From: Burkholderia sp052045245
GTDB lineage: Bacteria > Pseudomonadota > Gammaproteobacteria > Burkholderiales > Burkholderiaceae
Length of the DNA stretch: 64,000 bases
Reading direction: 5' to 3'
Assembly (NCBI RefSeq): GCF_052045245.1
Contig: NZ_JBQEON010000009.1
Span: forward strand, 117,524-181,523
Shown here: positions 17,086 to 26,395 of the stretch, one piece after another
How positions within the stretch are numbered: the first letter of the stretch is position 1
How the letters are laid out: each line of letters begins with the position of its first letter
Made by a program: the position numbers and the translations under genes
Notes under the pieces: model-generated
Seen by the model: only the letters and a program-made list of their open reading frames with translations
What the model was told of the DNA's origin: nothing
Database searches by the model: none

Positions 17086-18093
17086 TCAAGCCGGCTCGCC
17101 CCACAGACGCAGGCGCGACACGCCGCCGTCCGGGAAGATGTTGAAGCGCACGTGCGTGACGGGGCCGAGCGCCGCGAGCTGGTCGAACGTATGCACGTGG
17201 TCCATCTGCAGCTTCTGTTCGCCGAGCAGCTCGGCCCAGAACATCGCCTGCGTGACGAGCGAATCGTCGGTGCCGCCCGCCACCCGCGCGGCCTGCAGCG
17301 AACAGCGGTCGGGGAAGTTGCCCTTGAAGAACGCCGTATCGACCTCGACGCGGCGGATGATGCCCGGCCGCGCCAACGCGACGATCGCCCAGTCGTTGCC
17401 AGGCTCGCGGCGGCGCCGCGTTTCCCAGCCGTCGCCCATGTTCGCGCCGCGCCCCGGCATCAGCATCTGCGAGGCCGGACCAAAGTGCTGGTTGTTCGCC
17501 GCCACGAGATGGCCGCCGTTCTCGATCGCCGCGAGATCGACGAGCTCGCCGGCCGGCACATCGCGCCAGTCGCGCTGCGGCTGGCCGTACACGCGCAGCC
17601 GCGCGAGGCCGCCGTCCGGATACAGGTTCACGCGCAGGTGCGTGACCGGCTGCCCATCGTCGACACTCACGTAGTGATGCGAATTGCCCTGCAGCGTCGT
17701 CGCGGGGACGATCGTGCGCCACTCCGCGTCGTCCGGCGGCGAGTCGCCGTCCACCGCGCACGCCTCGATCGACGCGGCCGGCGGGAAGTTGCCGGTGAAA
17801 TGGCTCGTATCGAGATCGACGCCGTGGATCACGCCCGGCCGCGCGAGCCGCACCACGCAGAAGTCGTGGCCGGTGGTGCGCTTGCGGCGCGTTTCCCAGC
17901 CGTCCATCCACTTGCCGTGGTCGTCGTATTTGCCGGGAATGAACACGGCCGGCTCGGGATTCAGCATGCGCTCCTTCGGTGCGAAGAATTCGTCGCTGGC
18001 GAAGAGCGCCTGCGCGCCCAGGCGCGGGTCGGCGAGGTTCATGTAGCGCCGCGTGAAGGCCGGCGCGTTCGGATCGAGGATGGGGGCTGCCAT
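17086..18093 (-). CDS. alc: Allantoicase
   Basis: 335-residue enzyme hydrolysing allantoate to ureidoglycolate and urea in purine-ring catabolism. It shows the allantoicase double repeat: two similar jelly-roll halves, each with a DGWETRR motif (about residues 64-70 and 221-227) and an H-x-R-V/F-N-x-x-P-D-G-G strand. The length is typical. It is 104 bases downstream of dctA, on the same strand. Confidence 0.95.
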   Translation of the reverse strand: MAAPILDPNAPAFTRRYMNLADPRLGAQALFASDEFFAPKERMLNPEPAVFIPGKYDDHGKWMDGWETRRKRTTGHDFCVVRLARPGVIHGVDLDTSHFTGNFPPAASIEACAVDGDSPPDDAEWRTIVPATTLQGNSHHYVSVDDGQPVTHLRVNLYPDGGLARLRVYGQPQRDWRDVPAGELVDLAAIENGGHLVAANNQHFGPASQMLMPGRGANMGDGWETRRRREPGNDWAIVALARPGIIRRVEVDTAFFKGNFPDRCSLQAARVAGGTDDSLVTQAMFWAELLGEQKLQMDHVHTFDQLAALGPVTHVRFNIFPDGGVSRLRLWGEPA

Positions 18094-18117
18094 GTCGTCT
18101 CCACTATTTTGAGTAGC

Positions 18118-18139
18118 GCCGGCGCGTCGTCGCGCCGGC
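18118..18139. other. Hairpin between dctA and alc
   Basis: Perfect nine-base stem GCCGGCGCG (18118-18126) with its complement (18131-18139), four-base loop, no T-run. It may reduce read-through from dctA into alc or stabilise the dctA 3' end. Confidence 0.5.
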
Positions 18140-18197
18140 CGCGGGAAATTCGCTTCGCGCGAAGCGGTCGGTGAAACCGCTGCGCGCGGGGGTGCGC

Positions 18198-19535
18198 TCA
18201 GAGCGCGTGGGCCTGGTCACCGGCGATCGGTGCGGCGCTGCCCGGCGCATCGGCCACGTAGCGCAGTTCGCGGTTCAGCACGCGCTTCGCGCGAGCCCGG
18301 TCGATGTCGTTCTCCCACACCGCGACGACCACCGTCGCAACGCAGTTGCCGATCAGGTTGGTCACCGCGCGGGCGATGCCGACGAACCAGTCGACCGGCA
18401 GGATCAGCACGAGGCCGAGCACCGGAATCGCGGGAATCGCCGACAGCGTCGCCGCGAGGATCACGATCGCCGAGCCCGGAATCCCGTGCGCGCCCTTCGA
18501 CGTGACGAGCGACACGAGCAGCACGACGATCAGGTCATGCGTGGACAGTGGCGTATTGGTGGCCTGCGCGATGAACAGCACCGCGAGCGTCAGGTAGATC
18601 GAGAAGCCGTCGAGGTTGAACGAATAGCCGGTCGGGATCACGAGGCCGACCGTCGAATCCTTGATGCCCATGTATTCGAGCTTGCTCATCACCTGCGGCA
18701 GCACCGCGTCCGACGACGCCGTGCCGAGCACGATCGACAGCTCCTCGCGCAGGTAGCGGATCAGCTTGAACACCGAGAAGCCCGCGAGCCGCATCACCGC
18801 GCCGAGCACGACCGTGACGAACACGAAGCAGCTCAGGTAGAACACCGCGACGAGGTAGCCGAGCTGCTTGAGCGACGCGACGCCGTACTTGCCGGTCGTG
18901 AACGCGATCGCGCCGAGCACGCCGAGCGGCGCGAGCTTGATGATGAAGCCGATGATCCGGAAGAACACGTGCGACAGTTCCTCGATCAGGCTGTTCACGC
19001 GCTGCGCCTTGTCGCCGAGCAGCGACAGCGCGGAACCGAACAGCACCGCGAACACGAGGATCTGCAGGATGTCGCCCTTCGCGAACGCGTCGATCGCGGT
19101 CTCGGGGATGATCTTCATCAGGTACCCGGCCGTGTCCTTCAGGCTTTCGGCGTTCTTCGCGTACGACGCGAGCGACGCCGCGTCGAGCGAGCGCAGGTCG
19201 ATGTTCATCCCGACGCCCGGGCGTGTGAGCCACGCGAGCACGAGCCCGATGCCAAGCGCGATCGTCGTCATCACCTCGAAGTAGACGATCGCCTTCAGGC
19301 CGACCCGGCCGACCTTCTTCAGGTCGCCCGCATTGGCCATCCCGCTGACCACGACGCAGAACACGATCGGGCCGATGACCATCTTGATGAGTTTCAGGAA
19401 GCCGTCGCCGAGTGGTCGCAACGACTCGGCAAAATGCGGGAAGAACGCGCCGAGCGCGACCCCCAGGATCAATGCGACGACTACCCGGCCAAACAGCGAA
19501 TTGAGGAATTTCGACACGGCGCTCTCCCGATCCAA
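18198..19535 (-). CDS. dctA: C4-dicarboxylate transporter
   Basis: 445-residue inner-membrane sodium/proton-coupled carrier of the DAACS family (succinate, fumarate, malate). Hallmarks are the serine-rich re-entrant loop GTASSDAVLPQVMSKLE, the GYSFNLDG motif and the C-terminal NLIGNCVATVVVAVWEND segment. The length is usual for DctA. The divergent FCD-type regulator and an operator 24-38 bases upstream of its start suggest repression by that protein. Orotate or related carboxylates are also DctA substrates. Confidence 0.93.
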   Translation of the reverse strand: MDRESAVSKFLNSLFGRVVVALILGVALGAFFPHFAESLRPLGDGFLKLIKMVIGPIVFCVVVSGMANAGDLKKVGRVGLKAIVYFEVMTTIALGIGLVLAWLTRPGVGMNIDLRSLDAASLASYAKNAESLKDTAGYLMKIIPETAIDAFAKGDILQILVFAVLFGSALSLLGDKAQRVNSLIEELSHVFFRIIGFIIKLAPLGVLGAIAFTTGKYGVASLKQLGYLVAVFYLSCFVFVTVVLGAVMRLAGFSVFKLIRYLREELSIVLGTASSDAVLPQVMSKLEYMGIKDSTVGLVIPTGYSFNLDGFSIYLTLAVLFIAQATNTPLSTHDLIVVLLVSLVTSKGAHGIPGSAIVILAATLSAIPAIPVLGLVLILPVDWFVGIARAVTNLIGNCVATVVVAVWENDIDRARAKRVLNRELRYVADAPGSAAPIAGDQAHAL

Positions 19536-19558
19536 CGGTTGCAGTTTCGTCTGTTCAT

Positions 19559-19573
19559 ACTGGTAAGACCAGT
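19559..19573. promoter_or_regulatory. FCD/GntR-type operator upstream of dctA
   Basis: Perfect palindrome ACTGGT-AAG-ACCAGT, matching the TNGTNNNACNA pattern bound by FadR-subfamily GntR regulators (PdhR, LldR, FadR). It lies 24 bases before the dctA start and upstream of the divergently encoded FCD regulator. Confidence 0.75.
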
Positions 19574-19732
19574 GATGTTATGGTGGATAGTAGGAAGCCG
19601 ATATAGTCGCGTCAAGGACAGATCAAATAGGGATTTCCCGCCCTTCCCCGCTCGCGTCGGACGCACCGGAAAGGGGCGGATCGTGGCTTTCCCGTAGGGC
19701 GGTCGTGCACCGCACGCGTGCGGATTACAATG

Positions 19733-19745
19733 CTGGTCAGACCGG
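19733..19745. promoter_or_regulatory. Second FCD/GntR-type operator, at the regulator start
   Basis: CTGGT-CAG-ACCGG, one base from the perfect TGGTNNNACCA form of the site at 19559. It overlaps candidate upstream starts (GTG 19718, ATG 19730) of the regulator. This argues for ATG 19760 as the true start and for autoregulation. Confidence 0.6.
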
Positions 19746-19759
19746 CCATCGTTCACATC

Positions 19760-20452
19760 ATGAAAAACGTTCCGCATACCGTGACCGACGCCGCCATCGC
19801 GACGATCCGCGACCGGATCGAAGCAGGCGTGTATCCGGTCGGCAGCCTGCTGCCGGCCCAGCGCCAGCTCTCCGAGGAGCTGGAGATCAGCCGCGCGTCG
19901 CTGCGCGAGGCGCTGTCGACGCTCGAGGCGCTCGGGATGCTGCGCATCCGCGCCGGCAAGGGCGTCTATGTCGAAAGCGCGCAGGCCACGGCCGCGCATC
20001 CGTGGCAGTTCGCCGAGCAGTCGTCGCCGCCCGACACGTACCAGATGCGCTACGCGCTCGAAGGGTTCGCCGCGCGGATGGCCGCGCACGTCGTCAGCGA
20101 CGACGACATCGCGTGGTTCGAGGACAACCTCGCCGACCTGCACGTCGCGCTGACCGACAGCGCGCTCGACGAAGCGTCGCGGCTCGACTTCGACTTCCAC
20201 ATGCGGATCATCCATCTCGCGGGCAATGCGGCGATCGAGTCGGTGCTGCGCAGCAGCGCGGACATCATGAAGGAAAGCCAGCGCATGCCGTTCTACCGGC
20301 GCGAGCTGCTGCTGTCGACCTGGCACGAGCACCGTGCGATCGTCGACGCGCTGATCGCCCGCGATGCGGCCGCCGCGGGCACCGCGATCGAAACGCACAT
20401 CGCGAACGCCGCGCAGCGCGCGGGCATCTTCTTTCCGACGCCGGGCGCCTGA
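19760..20452 (+). CDS. GntR-family regulator, FadR/FCD subfamily
   Basis: 230 residues from ATG 19760. The N-terminal winged helix-turn-helix (about residues 5-70, with LPAQRQLSEELEISRASLREALSTLEALG) and the C-terminal all-helical FCD ligand domain (DFHMRIIHLAGN and HRAIVDAL motifs with metal-binding histidines) are clear. It is divergent from dctA, with two ACTGGTnnnACCAGT-type sites between them. Such regulators sense small carboxylates (lactate, pyruvate, glycolate). Here a C4-dicarboxylate or a glyoxylate-linked ligand fits the neighbours, but this is inference. Two earlier in-frame starts exist; the operator location argues against them. Confidence 0.88.
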   Translation: MKNVPHTVTDAAIATIRDRIEAGVYPVGSLLPAQRQLSEELEISRASLREALSTLEALGMLRIRAGKGVYVESAQATAAHPWQFAEQSSPPDTYQMRYALEGFAARMAAHVVSDDDIAWFEDNLADLHVALTDSALDEASRLDFDFHMRIIHLAGNAAIESVLRSSADIMKESQRMPFYRRELLLSTWHEHRAIVDALIARDAAAAGTAIETHIANAAQRAGIFFPTPGA

Positions 20453-20500
20453 GCGCCAACGCGCGCGGCCGCCGCGGCCACCGCTCCCCGGTCGTACCGG

Positions 20501-21391
20501 TCATCCCCCTGAAGGATCGCGATACGCGAGCGCGCGCTCGATGAACGCGCGCGCCGCGACGCTGCGGTACGCACCCTTGCGCGTGAGCAGCGCGGCCGTG
20601 CGCGTCGGCAGCGGCGGATCGAGCTCGAGCGCGCACAGGTCGCCGCTCTCGCGCGCGACCGCGTCCGGCAGCACCGTCGCGAGCCGCCCGCAGCGCACCA
20701 GCTCCAGCACCGCGCTGACCGTGTTCGTCTCGATCGCGATCTTCGGCTGCGCGCCCTGTTCGATGAAATAGCGGTCGATGCTTTCCCGCGTCGCGAACGC
20801 GCAGCTCAGCAGCACCAGCGGCTCGCCGGCAAGTTCGGTCGCGCTCAGCGCGCGGCGGCGGCGGGCGAGCCGGTGCGTGCGTCCCGTCACGAGCGCAAGC
20901 GGTTCCTCCCACAACGGCAGCGCGTCGATCTCCGGCGCGCGCGGCGGCACGAACGCGAAACCCGCGTCGAGCCGGTCGTCGGCGAGCAGCGCCTCGATGC
21001 GCTCCTGCGGCATCGCGTCGATCGTCAGCGCGACGTTCGGAAAATCCGCGTGGAATGCGTCGATCAGCGAGCCGCTCAGGTAGGCCGCGAAGGTCGGCAT
21101 CATCGCGAGCCGCAGCGAACCGCTGCCGAGATCGGCGACGTCATGCAACGCACGCTGCCCGGTCTCGAGCTCGTGCAGCGCCGCGCGCGCATGGCGCGCA
21201 TAAACCTCGCCGAATTCGGTGAGCCGCACCGTGCGGCCCGAGCGGTCGAACAACTGCACGCCGAGCAGGTCCTCCAGCTGGCGGACCTGCTGCGACAGCG
21301 TCGGCTGCGACACGTGCAGCGCGTCGGCCGCGCGCGTGAAGCTGCGCTGCTCGGCGACAGCCAGGAAATAGCGGATATGACGGAGAAGCAT
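20501..21391 (-). CDS. LysR-family transcriptional regulator
   Basis: 296 residues. The N-terminal LysR helix-turn-helix (residues about 1-60, with FTRAADALHVSQPTLSQQVRQLEDLLG) is followed by a periplasmic-binding-like effector domain (from about residue 90). The overall form is closest to CynR-type regulators, but I cannot name the effector. It diverges from the MFS transporter gene at 21704 across a 312-base spacer, the usual arrangement for a regulator and its target. Confidence 0.88.
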   Translation of the reverse strand: MLLRHIRYFLAVAEQRSFTRAADALHVSQPTLSQQVRQLEDLLGVQLFDRSGRTVRLTEFGEVYARHARAALHELETGQRALHDVADLGSGSLRLAMMPTFAAYLSGSLIDAFHADFPNVALTIDAMPQERIEALLADDRLDAGFAFVPPRAPEIDALPLWEEPLALVTGRTHRLARRRRALSATELAGEPLVLLSCAFATRESIDRYFIEQGAQPKIAIETNTVSAVLELVRCGRLATVLPDAVARESGDLCALELDPPLPTRTAALLTRKGAYRSVAARAFIERALAYRDPSGG

Positions 21392-21703
21392 CGCGGCTCA
21401 GGTATTGGTGATGCCAATGGATACCATAATGATCCAGTCTTGGACGCTATGATTCGATTCCCGCATCATACGCACTTCCGCTCCCACACACGGCGCCTGG
21501 CCGCCGCACCGGAGCGGCACGCCCGGGCCGCCCTCCCCTCGCCCGCCGCACGACGCTCCGCCGCCGCCTCATCCAGGCGCCGGCCACGCTCCGCCCGGCG
21601 CGCACCGGTTCATCGCCGACTCGTTGACGCCGGCCCCGATTTCCGCCACCCCGCGCAGCCGGGCGCTCACGCCGCCGGCCGGCGCCGCTGCTTATTCGCG
21701 ACC
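21392..21703. other. Divergent LysR-MFS control region
   Basis: No gene seen. Close to the LysR start there is a LysR-type dyad, ATTGG-TGATG-CCAAT (21404-21418), flanked by GGTAT and ATACC (21401-21425), a plausible autoregulatory site. The remainder up to the MFS start is very GC-rich, without a clear sigma-70 promoter. Confidence 0.55.
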
Positions 21704-22903
21704 ATGGAACCGCATCAAGACAACCATCCTCCGCTGACCCGCGCCATGACGCTGCTGTTCGCCTGCGCGTGCGGCATCGTCATCGGCAACATCTATTACG
21801 CACAGCCGCTGCTCGCGGCGATCGCGCACAGCTTCGGCCGCGCGCCCGCCGAACTCGGCTATCTCGTCACACTGACGCAGCTCGGCTATGCGGCGAGCCT
21901 GCTGCTGATCGTGCCGCTCGGCGACGCGGTCAACCGCCACACGCTGATCGTGCGGCTGCTCGTGCTCAACGTCGTCGCGCTGGTGGCGGTGGCATTCAGC
22001 ACGAACTTCACGATGTTCGTCGCCGCGAACATCGCGCTCGGCTTCGTCACCTGCTCGACGCAGCTGCTCGTGCCGTTCGCCGCGTCGCTCGCCGATGCGC
22101 GCACGCGCGGCCGCGCGGTCGGCACCGTGATGAGCGGGCTGTTGCTCGGCATCCTGCTCGCGCGCGTCGCGGCCGGTGCGATCGCCGACGGGTTCGGCTG
22201 GCGCACGGTGTACGGCGTCGCCGCGGTGATGATCCTCGCGCTGACCAGCGTGCTCGCGCTCAAGCTGCCGAAGGATCGCCGCCACGCGCGGCTCGACTAC
22301 GCGGCACTGATGAAGTCGCTCGTCGCGCTGCTGCGTGCGCAGCCGCTGATCGCGCTGCGCTCGGCCTACGGCGCGCTCGTGTTCGCGTGCTTCAGCCTGC
22401 TGTGGACCGGCCTCACGTTCCTGCTGAGCCAGCCACCGTACGGCTACTCCGAAGGGCAGATCGGCCTGTTCGGGATCGTCGGCGCGGTGGGCGCGCTCGC
22501 GGCCACGTCGGCCGGCAGGCTCGTCGATCGCGGCCACGGCAATGCGGCGACCGGGCTGTTCGCGGCCGCGGTGCTCGCGTCGTTCGCGCTGATCGCGACC
22601 GGCGCGCATTCGCTCGTCGCGCTGATCGCGGGCATCCTGCTGCTCGACGTCGGCGTGCAGGGCATGCACATCTCGAACCAGAGCGTGATCTATGCACTCG
22701 CCGGCAACGCACGCAGCCGCGTGACGACGATCTACCTGACGAGCTACTTCGTCGGCGGCGCCTTCGGGTCGTTCGCGGCGAGCGTTGCGTATGGCCTCGC
22801 CGGCTGGCGCGGCGTGTGCATCGCGGGGGCGGCGCTCTCGGGCGTGCTGATCGCGCTGTGGCTCGCGTCGCAACGCGTCGGCGCAAGGCAAGTCACGCAG
22901 TAG
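21704..22903 (+). CDS. MFS transporter (DHA-type exporter)
   Basis: 399-residue inner-membrane protein with 12 predicted spans. The motif-A-like loop PLGDAVNRHTLIVR follows helix 2, and there is a repeat of this type in the second half (GRLVDRGHGNAATG). The starting region (IVIGNIYYAQPLL) resembles proton-driven drug/sugar efflux carriers. I chose ATG 21704 as the first methionine before the first helix; the open frame continues far upstream without coding character. Divergent LysR control suggests inducible export. The substrate is unknown. Confidence 0.85.
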   Translation: MEPHQDNHPPLTRAMTLLFACACGIVIGNIYYAQPLLAAIAHSFGRAPAELGYLVTLTQLGYAASLLLIVPLGDAVNRHTLIVRLLVLNVVALVAVAFSTNFTMFVAANIALGFVTCSTQLLVPFAASLADARTRGRAVGTVMSGLLLGILLARVAAGAIADGFGWRTVYGVAAVMILALTSVLALKLPKDRRHARLDYAALMKSLVALLRAQPLIALRSAYGALVFACFSLLWTGLTFLLSQPPYGYSEGQIGLFGIVGAVGALAATSAGRLVDRGHGNAATGLFAAAVLASFALIATGAHSLVALIAGILLLDVGVQGMHISNQSVIYALAGNARSRVTTIYLTSYFVGGAFGSFAASVAYGLAGWRGVCIAGAALSGVLIALWLASQRVGARQVTQ

Positions 22904-22926
22904 GCGGCTTGCGCGCGCCGGCCAAT

Positions 22927-22960
22927 GAAAAAGCCCGGCCGGAAAAACCCGGCCGGGCTC
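22927..22960 (-). terminator. Terminator of gapA
   Basis: Stem AGCCCGGCC (22932-22940) with GGCCGGGCT (22951-22959), ten-base loop. On the minus strand it is followed by TTTTTC. It lies 46 bases after the gapA stop and 24 bases after the convergent MFS gene, which it may also terminate. Confidence 0.85.
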
Positions 22961-23005
22961 GTTCGCCGTGCAGGCCGCCTTGCGGCGGCCGCGCGACGTG
23001 CGGGA

Positions 23006-24016
23006 TTACTTCGCGTTCGCGAATGCGACTGCCGTATCCAGCATGCGGTTCGAGAAACCCCACTCGTTGTCGTACCAGCTCGACACCTTGACGAGGCGGC
23101 CCGACACCTTGGTCAGCGTTGCGTCGAACGTCGACGAAGCCGGGTTGTGGTTGAAGTCGATCGACACCAGCGGTGCGTCGTTGTAGCCGAGGATGCCCTT
23201 CAGCGCGCCTTCCGATGCTTCCTTCATGATCGCGTTGACTTCCTCGACCGTCGTGTCGCGCTTCGCGATGAACGACAGGTCGACGACCGACACGTTGATC
23301 GTCGGCACGCGGATCGCGTAACCGTCGAGCTTGCCGTTCAGTTCCGGCAGCACGAGGCCCACGGCCGATGCAGCACCCGTCTTCGTCGGGATCTGGCTAT
23401 GCGTAGCCGAACGCGCGCGGCGCAGGTCTTCGTGGTAGACGTCCGTCAGCACCTGGTCGTTCGTGTACGCGTGGATCGTCGTCATCAGGCCGGTTTCGAG
23501 GCCGATCTTGTCGTTCAGCGGCTTGACGAGCGGCGCGAGGCAGTTCGTCGTGCACGATGCGTTCGAGATGACGGTGTGCTCGGCCTTCAGCACGTTGTGG
23601 TTCACGCCGTAGACGATCGTTGCGTCGACGTCCTTGCCGCCCGGCGCCGAGATGATCACCTTCTTCGCGCCGCCCTTCAGGTGCGCGCTCGCCTTTTCCT
23701 TCGTCGTGAAGAAGCCCGTGCATTCCATCACGACGTCGACGCCGAGTTCGCCCCACGGCAGTTCAGCCGGGTTGCGGTTCGCCAGCACGCGGATCTTGTC
23801 GCCGTTCACGACGAGGTAGTCGCCGTCGACCGACACTTCGCCCGGGAACTTGCCGTGTGCGGTGTCGTACTGGGTCAGGTGCGCGTTGGTCTTCGCATCG
23901 CCCAGGTCGTTGATCGCGACGATCTCGAGATCGTGCTTCTTGCCGTTTTCATAAAACGCGCGCAGCGTGTTGCGGCCGATACGGCCGTAGCCGTTGATTG
24001 CGACGCGGATCGTCAT
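23006..24016 (-). CDS. gapA: Glyceraldehyde-3-phosphate dehydrogenase
   Basis: 336-residue NAD-dependent glycolytic enzyme. The Rossmann start is INGYGRIGRN (residues 8-17) and the catalytic C155 is in SNASCTTNC. The length is canonical. It follows tkt by 88 bases in the same direction, so both act on the glyceraldehyde-3-phosphate pool. That pool also receives carbon from the Eda and DgoA aldolases encoded elsewhere in the window. Confidence 0.98.
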   Translation of the reverse strand: MTIRVAINGYGRIGRNTLRAFYENGKKHDLEIVAINDLGDAKTNAHLTQYDTAHGKFPGEVSVDGDYLVVNGDKIRVLANRNPAELPWGELGVDVVMECTGFFTTKEKASAHLKGGAKKVIISAPGGKDVDATIVYGVNHNVLKAEHTVISNASCTTNCLAPLVKPLNDKIGLETGLMTTIHAYTNDQVLTDVYHEDLRRARSATHSQIPTKTGAASAVGLVLPELNGKLDGYAIRVPTINVSVVDLSFIAKRDTTVEEVNAIMKEASEGALKGILGYNDAPLVSIDFNHNPASSTFDATLTKVSGRLVKVSSWYDNEWGFSNRMLDTAVAFANAK

Positions 24017-24104
24017 GGTCTATCTCCTGATGGCTGAAAAAAATTCGTGTCGTGCAGCTTCACGGTGCGACGCGCGCGAGGGGTAGCGCGCGTCGCGAAT
24101 GCTG

Positions 24105-26132
24105 TTAGGCCAGCACGGCCTTCGCGGTCTCGACGACGTGCTCGACGGTGAAGCCGAAGTACTTGAACAGCACGCCGGCCGGCGCCGATTCGCCGAACGT
24201 GTCGATCCCGACGACGCCGCCTTCGAGGCCGACGTACTTGTGCCAGAACGCGGTCACGCCCGCTTCGATCGCGACGCGGCGCACGCCGTGCGGCAGCACG
24301 CGTTCGCGGTATTCCGCATCCTGGCGGTCGAACACGTTGGTCGACGGCATCGACACGACGCGGGCCGCGATGCCTTGCTGGGCGAGCGGCTCGATCGCCT
24401 TCATCGCGAGTTCGACTTCCGAGCCCGTCGCGATCAGGATGATCTTGCGCGCGACGATCTCTTCGTCCCAGTCCTTCAGCACGTAGCCGCCCTTCTCGAT
24501 GTTCGCGATCTGCGCGTCGGTACGCGGGTTGAACGCGAGGTTCTGGCGGCTGAAGATCAGGCTCGACGGACGGTCGGCGGCGATCGCGTGGGTCCAGGCA
24601 ACGGCCGTCTCGACCGTGTCGGCCGGACGCCACACGTCGTGGTTCGGGATCAGGCGCAGGCTCGACACGTGCTCGATCGACTGGTGCGTCGGGCCGTCTT
24701 CGCCGAGGCCGATCGAATCGTGCGTGAACACGAAGATCGACGGGACCTTCATCAGCGATGCGACGCGCAGCGCGTTGCGGCTGTAGTCGGAGAACGTCAG
24801 GAACGTGCCGCCGAACGGCTTGTGGCCGCCGTGCAGCGCGAGGCCGTTGATCGCGGCGCTCATGCCGAATTCGCGCACGCCGTAGTTGATGTGGTTGCCG
24901 AGCAGCACGCCCGCGCCTTCCGGATTCGCGCGCACCGCCTTCGATGCCTTCCAGTTGGTCAGGTTCGAACCGGTCAGGTCGGCCGAGCCGCCGAGCAGTT
25001 CCGGCAGTGCGGCGGCGAGCCCTTCGATCGCCTGCTGCGACGCCTTGCGGGTTGCCACCGTCTCGCCGCGCTCATTGGCGCCGGCGATGATCGCCGCGGC
25101 CTTCTCGGTCCAGTCGGCCGGCAGCTTGTTGGCCATCCGGCGCTCGAATTCGGCGGCTTCTGCCGGGAATTTCGCGCGATAGGCGGCGAACGTCGCGTCC
25201 CATTCGGACTCGGCGCGCTTGCCGGCTTCCTTCGCGTCCCATGCCGCATAGACTTCCTGCGGAATCACGAACGGCTCCCAGGTCCAGCCGAGTGCCGCGC
25301 GCGTCTTCGCGATTTCTTCCGCGCCGAGCGCCGCGCCGTGCACGTCGTGGCCGCCGGCCTTGGTCGCCGCGCCCTTGCCGATCACCGTCTTGCAGCAGAT
25401 CATCGTCGGCTTGTCCGACAGCTTCGCCTTCGCGATCGCCGCGTCGACCGCGTCGACGTCATGGCCGTTCACGTTCGGGATCACGTTCCAGCCGTAGGCC
25501 TCGAAGCGCTTCGGGGTATCGTCGTGGAACCAGTTCACGACGTCGCCGTCGATCGAGATGCCGTTGTCGTCGTACAGCGCGATCAGCTTGTTCAGCTTCA
25601 GCGTGCCGGCGAGCGAGCAGGCTTCGTGCGAGATGCCTTCCATCAGGCAGCCGTCGCCGAGGAACACGTACGTGTGGTGATCGACGATCTTCGCGCCGTC
25701 ACGGTTGAACTCGTCGGCCATCAGCGCTTCGCCGAGCGCCATGCCGACCGCGTTCGCGAGACCCTGGCCGAGCGGGCCGGTGGTCGTCTCGACGCCCGGC
25801 GTGATGCCGTATTCCGGGTGGCCCGGCGTCTTCGAGTGCAGCTGGCGGAAGTTCTTCAGCTCTGCCATCGGCAGGTCGTAGCCGGTCAGGTGCAGCAGCG
25901 AGTACAGCAGCATCGAGCCATGGCCGTTCGACAGCACGAAGCGGTCGCGGTCTGCCCAGTGCGGGTTCGTCGGGTTGTGCTTCAGGTGGCGCGACCAGAG
26001 CGCGACGCCGATTTCGGCCATGCCCATCGGCATGCCGGGGTGGCCGGAGTTCGCTTGCTGAACGGCGTCCATCGCGAGCGCACGGATCGCGTTGGCCATC
26101 AGGGTGGTGGAGGCGGGAGACGAAGTCGTCAT
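24105..26132 (-). CDS. tktA: Transketolase
   Basis: 675-residue thiamine-diphosphate enzyme of the pentose phosphate pathway. GHPGMPMG is at residues 30-37, with the active-site histidine H31. The ThDP motif GDGCLMEGISHEA is in the first third and EDGPTHQ in the middle domain. I chose ATG 26132 (MTTSSPASTTLM); an ATG 15 codons upstream is possible and neither has a strong Shine-Dalgarno. It is upstream of gapA and divergent from the aminopropyltransferase gene. Confidence 0.97.
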   Translation of the reverse strand: MTTSSPASTTLMANAIRALAMDAVQQANSGHPGMPMGMAEIGVALWSRHLKHNPTNPHWADRDRFVLSNGHGSMLLYSLLHLTGYDLPMAELKNFRQLHSKTPGHPEYGITPGVETTTGPLGQGLANAVGMALGEALMADEFNRDGAKIVDHHTYVFLGDGCLMEGISHEACSLAGTLKLNKLIALYDDNGISIDGDVVNWFHDDTPKRFEAYGWNVIPNVNGHDVDAVDAAIAKAKLSDKPTMICCKTVIGKGAATKAGGHDVHGAALGAEEIAKTRAALGWTWEPFVIPQEVYAAWDAKEAGKRAESEWDATFAAYRAKFPAEAAEFERRMANKLPADWTEKAAAIIAGANERGETVATRKASQQAIEGLAAALPELLGGSADLTGSNLTNWKASKAVRANPEGAGVLLGNHINYGVREFGMSAAINGLALHGGHKPFGGTFLTFSDYSRNALRVASLMKVPSIFVFTHDSIGLGEDGPTHQSIEHVSSLRLIPNHDVWRPADTVETAVAWTHAIAADRPSSLIFSRQNLAFNPRTDAQIANIEKGGYVLKDWDEEIVARKIILIATGSEVELAMKAIEPLAQQGIAARVVSMPSTNVFDRQDAEYRERVLPHGVRRVAIEAGVTAFWHKYVGLEGGVVGIDTFGESAPAGVLFKYFGFTVEHVVETAKAVLA

Positions 26133-26327
26133 GTCGAGTCCGGAGAACGAGTCGAGGAAACGGGGGCACGGCGGCATCCGGAAGCTCGAGCGTCAATCGT
26201 TCCCGGCGCACGGTGCGGCGCCTGACGGACGCGAAGCGGACGGAGCCTACGGACGAGGCTGCAAAGCTCGACATTTTAACAGATGGGCTGACATTTCCCT
26301 TGTCGGCGCGTGGTGTTCCGGCACCCT

Positions 26328-26356
26328 TTTCCGCGAAACCGCACGCCTCCTATAAT
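26328..26356 (+). promoter_or_regulatory. Candidate sigma-70 promoter of the speE-like gene
   Basis: Consensus -10 hexamer TATAAT (26351-26356) with a weak -35 (TTTCCG, 26328-26333) 17 bases upstream. It would give a leader of roughly 30 bases before the TTG start at 26396. Confidence 0.5.
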
Positions 26357-26395
26357 TCAGACGTCGGAACTGCCCGCCCCGAGTGGCCCCCGCCC

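Noticed and set aside
19718..19759. Upstream GTG/ATG starts of the FCD regulator
   Set aside because: The added residues are not conserved in the winged-helix family, and the region contains the second operator-like site.
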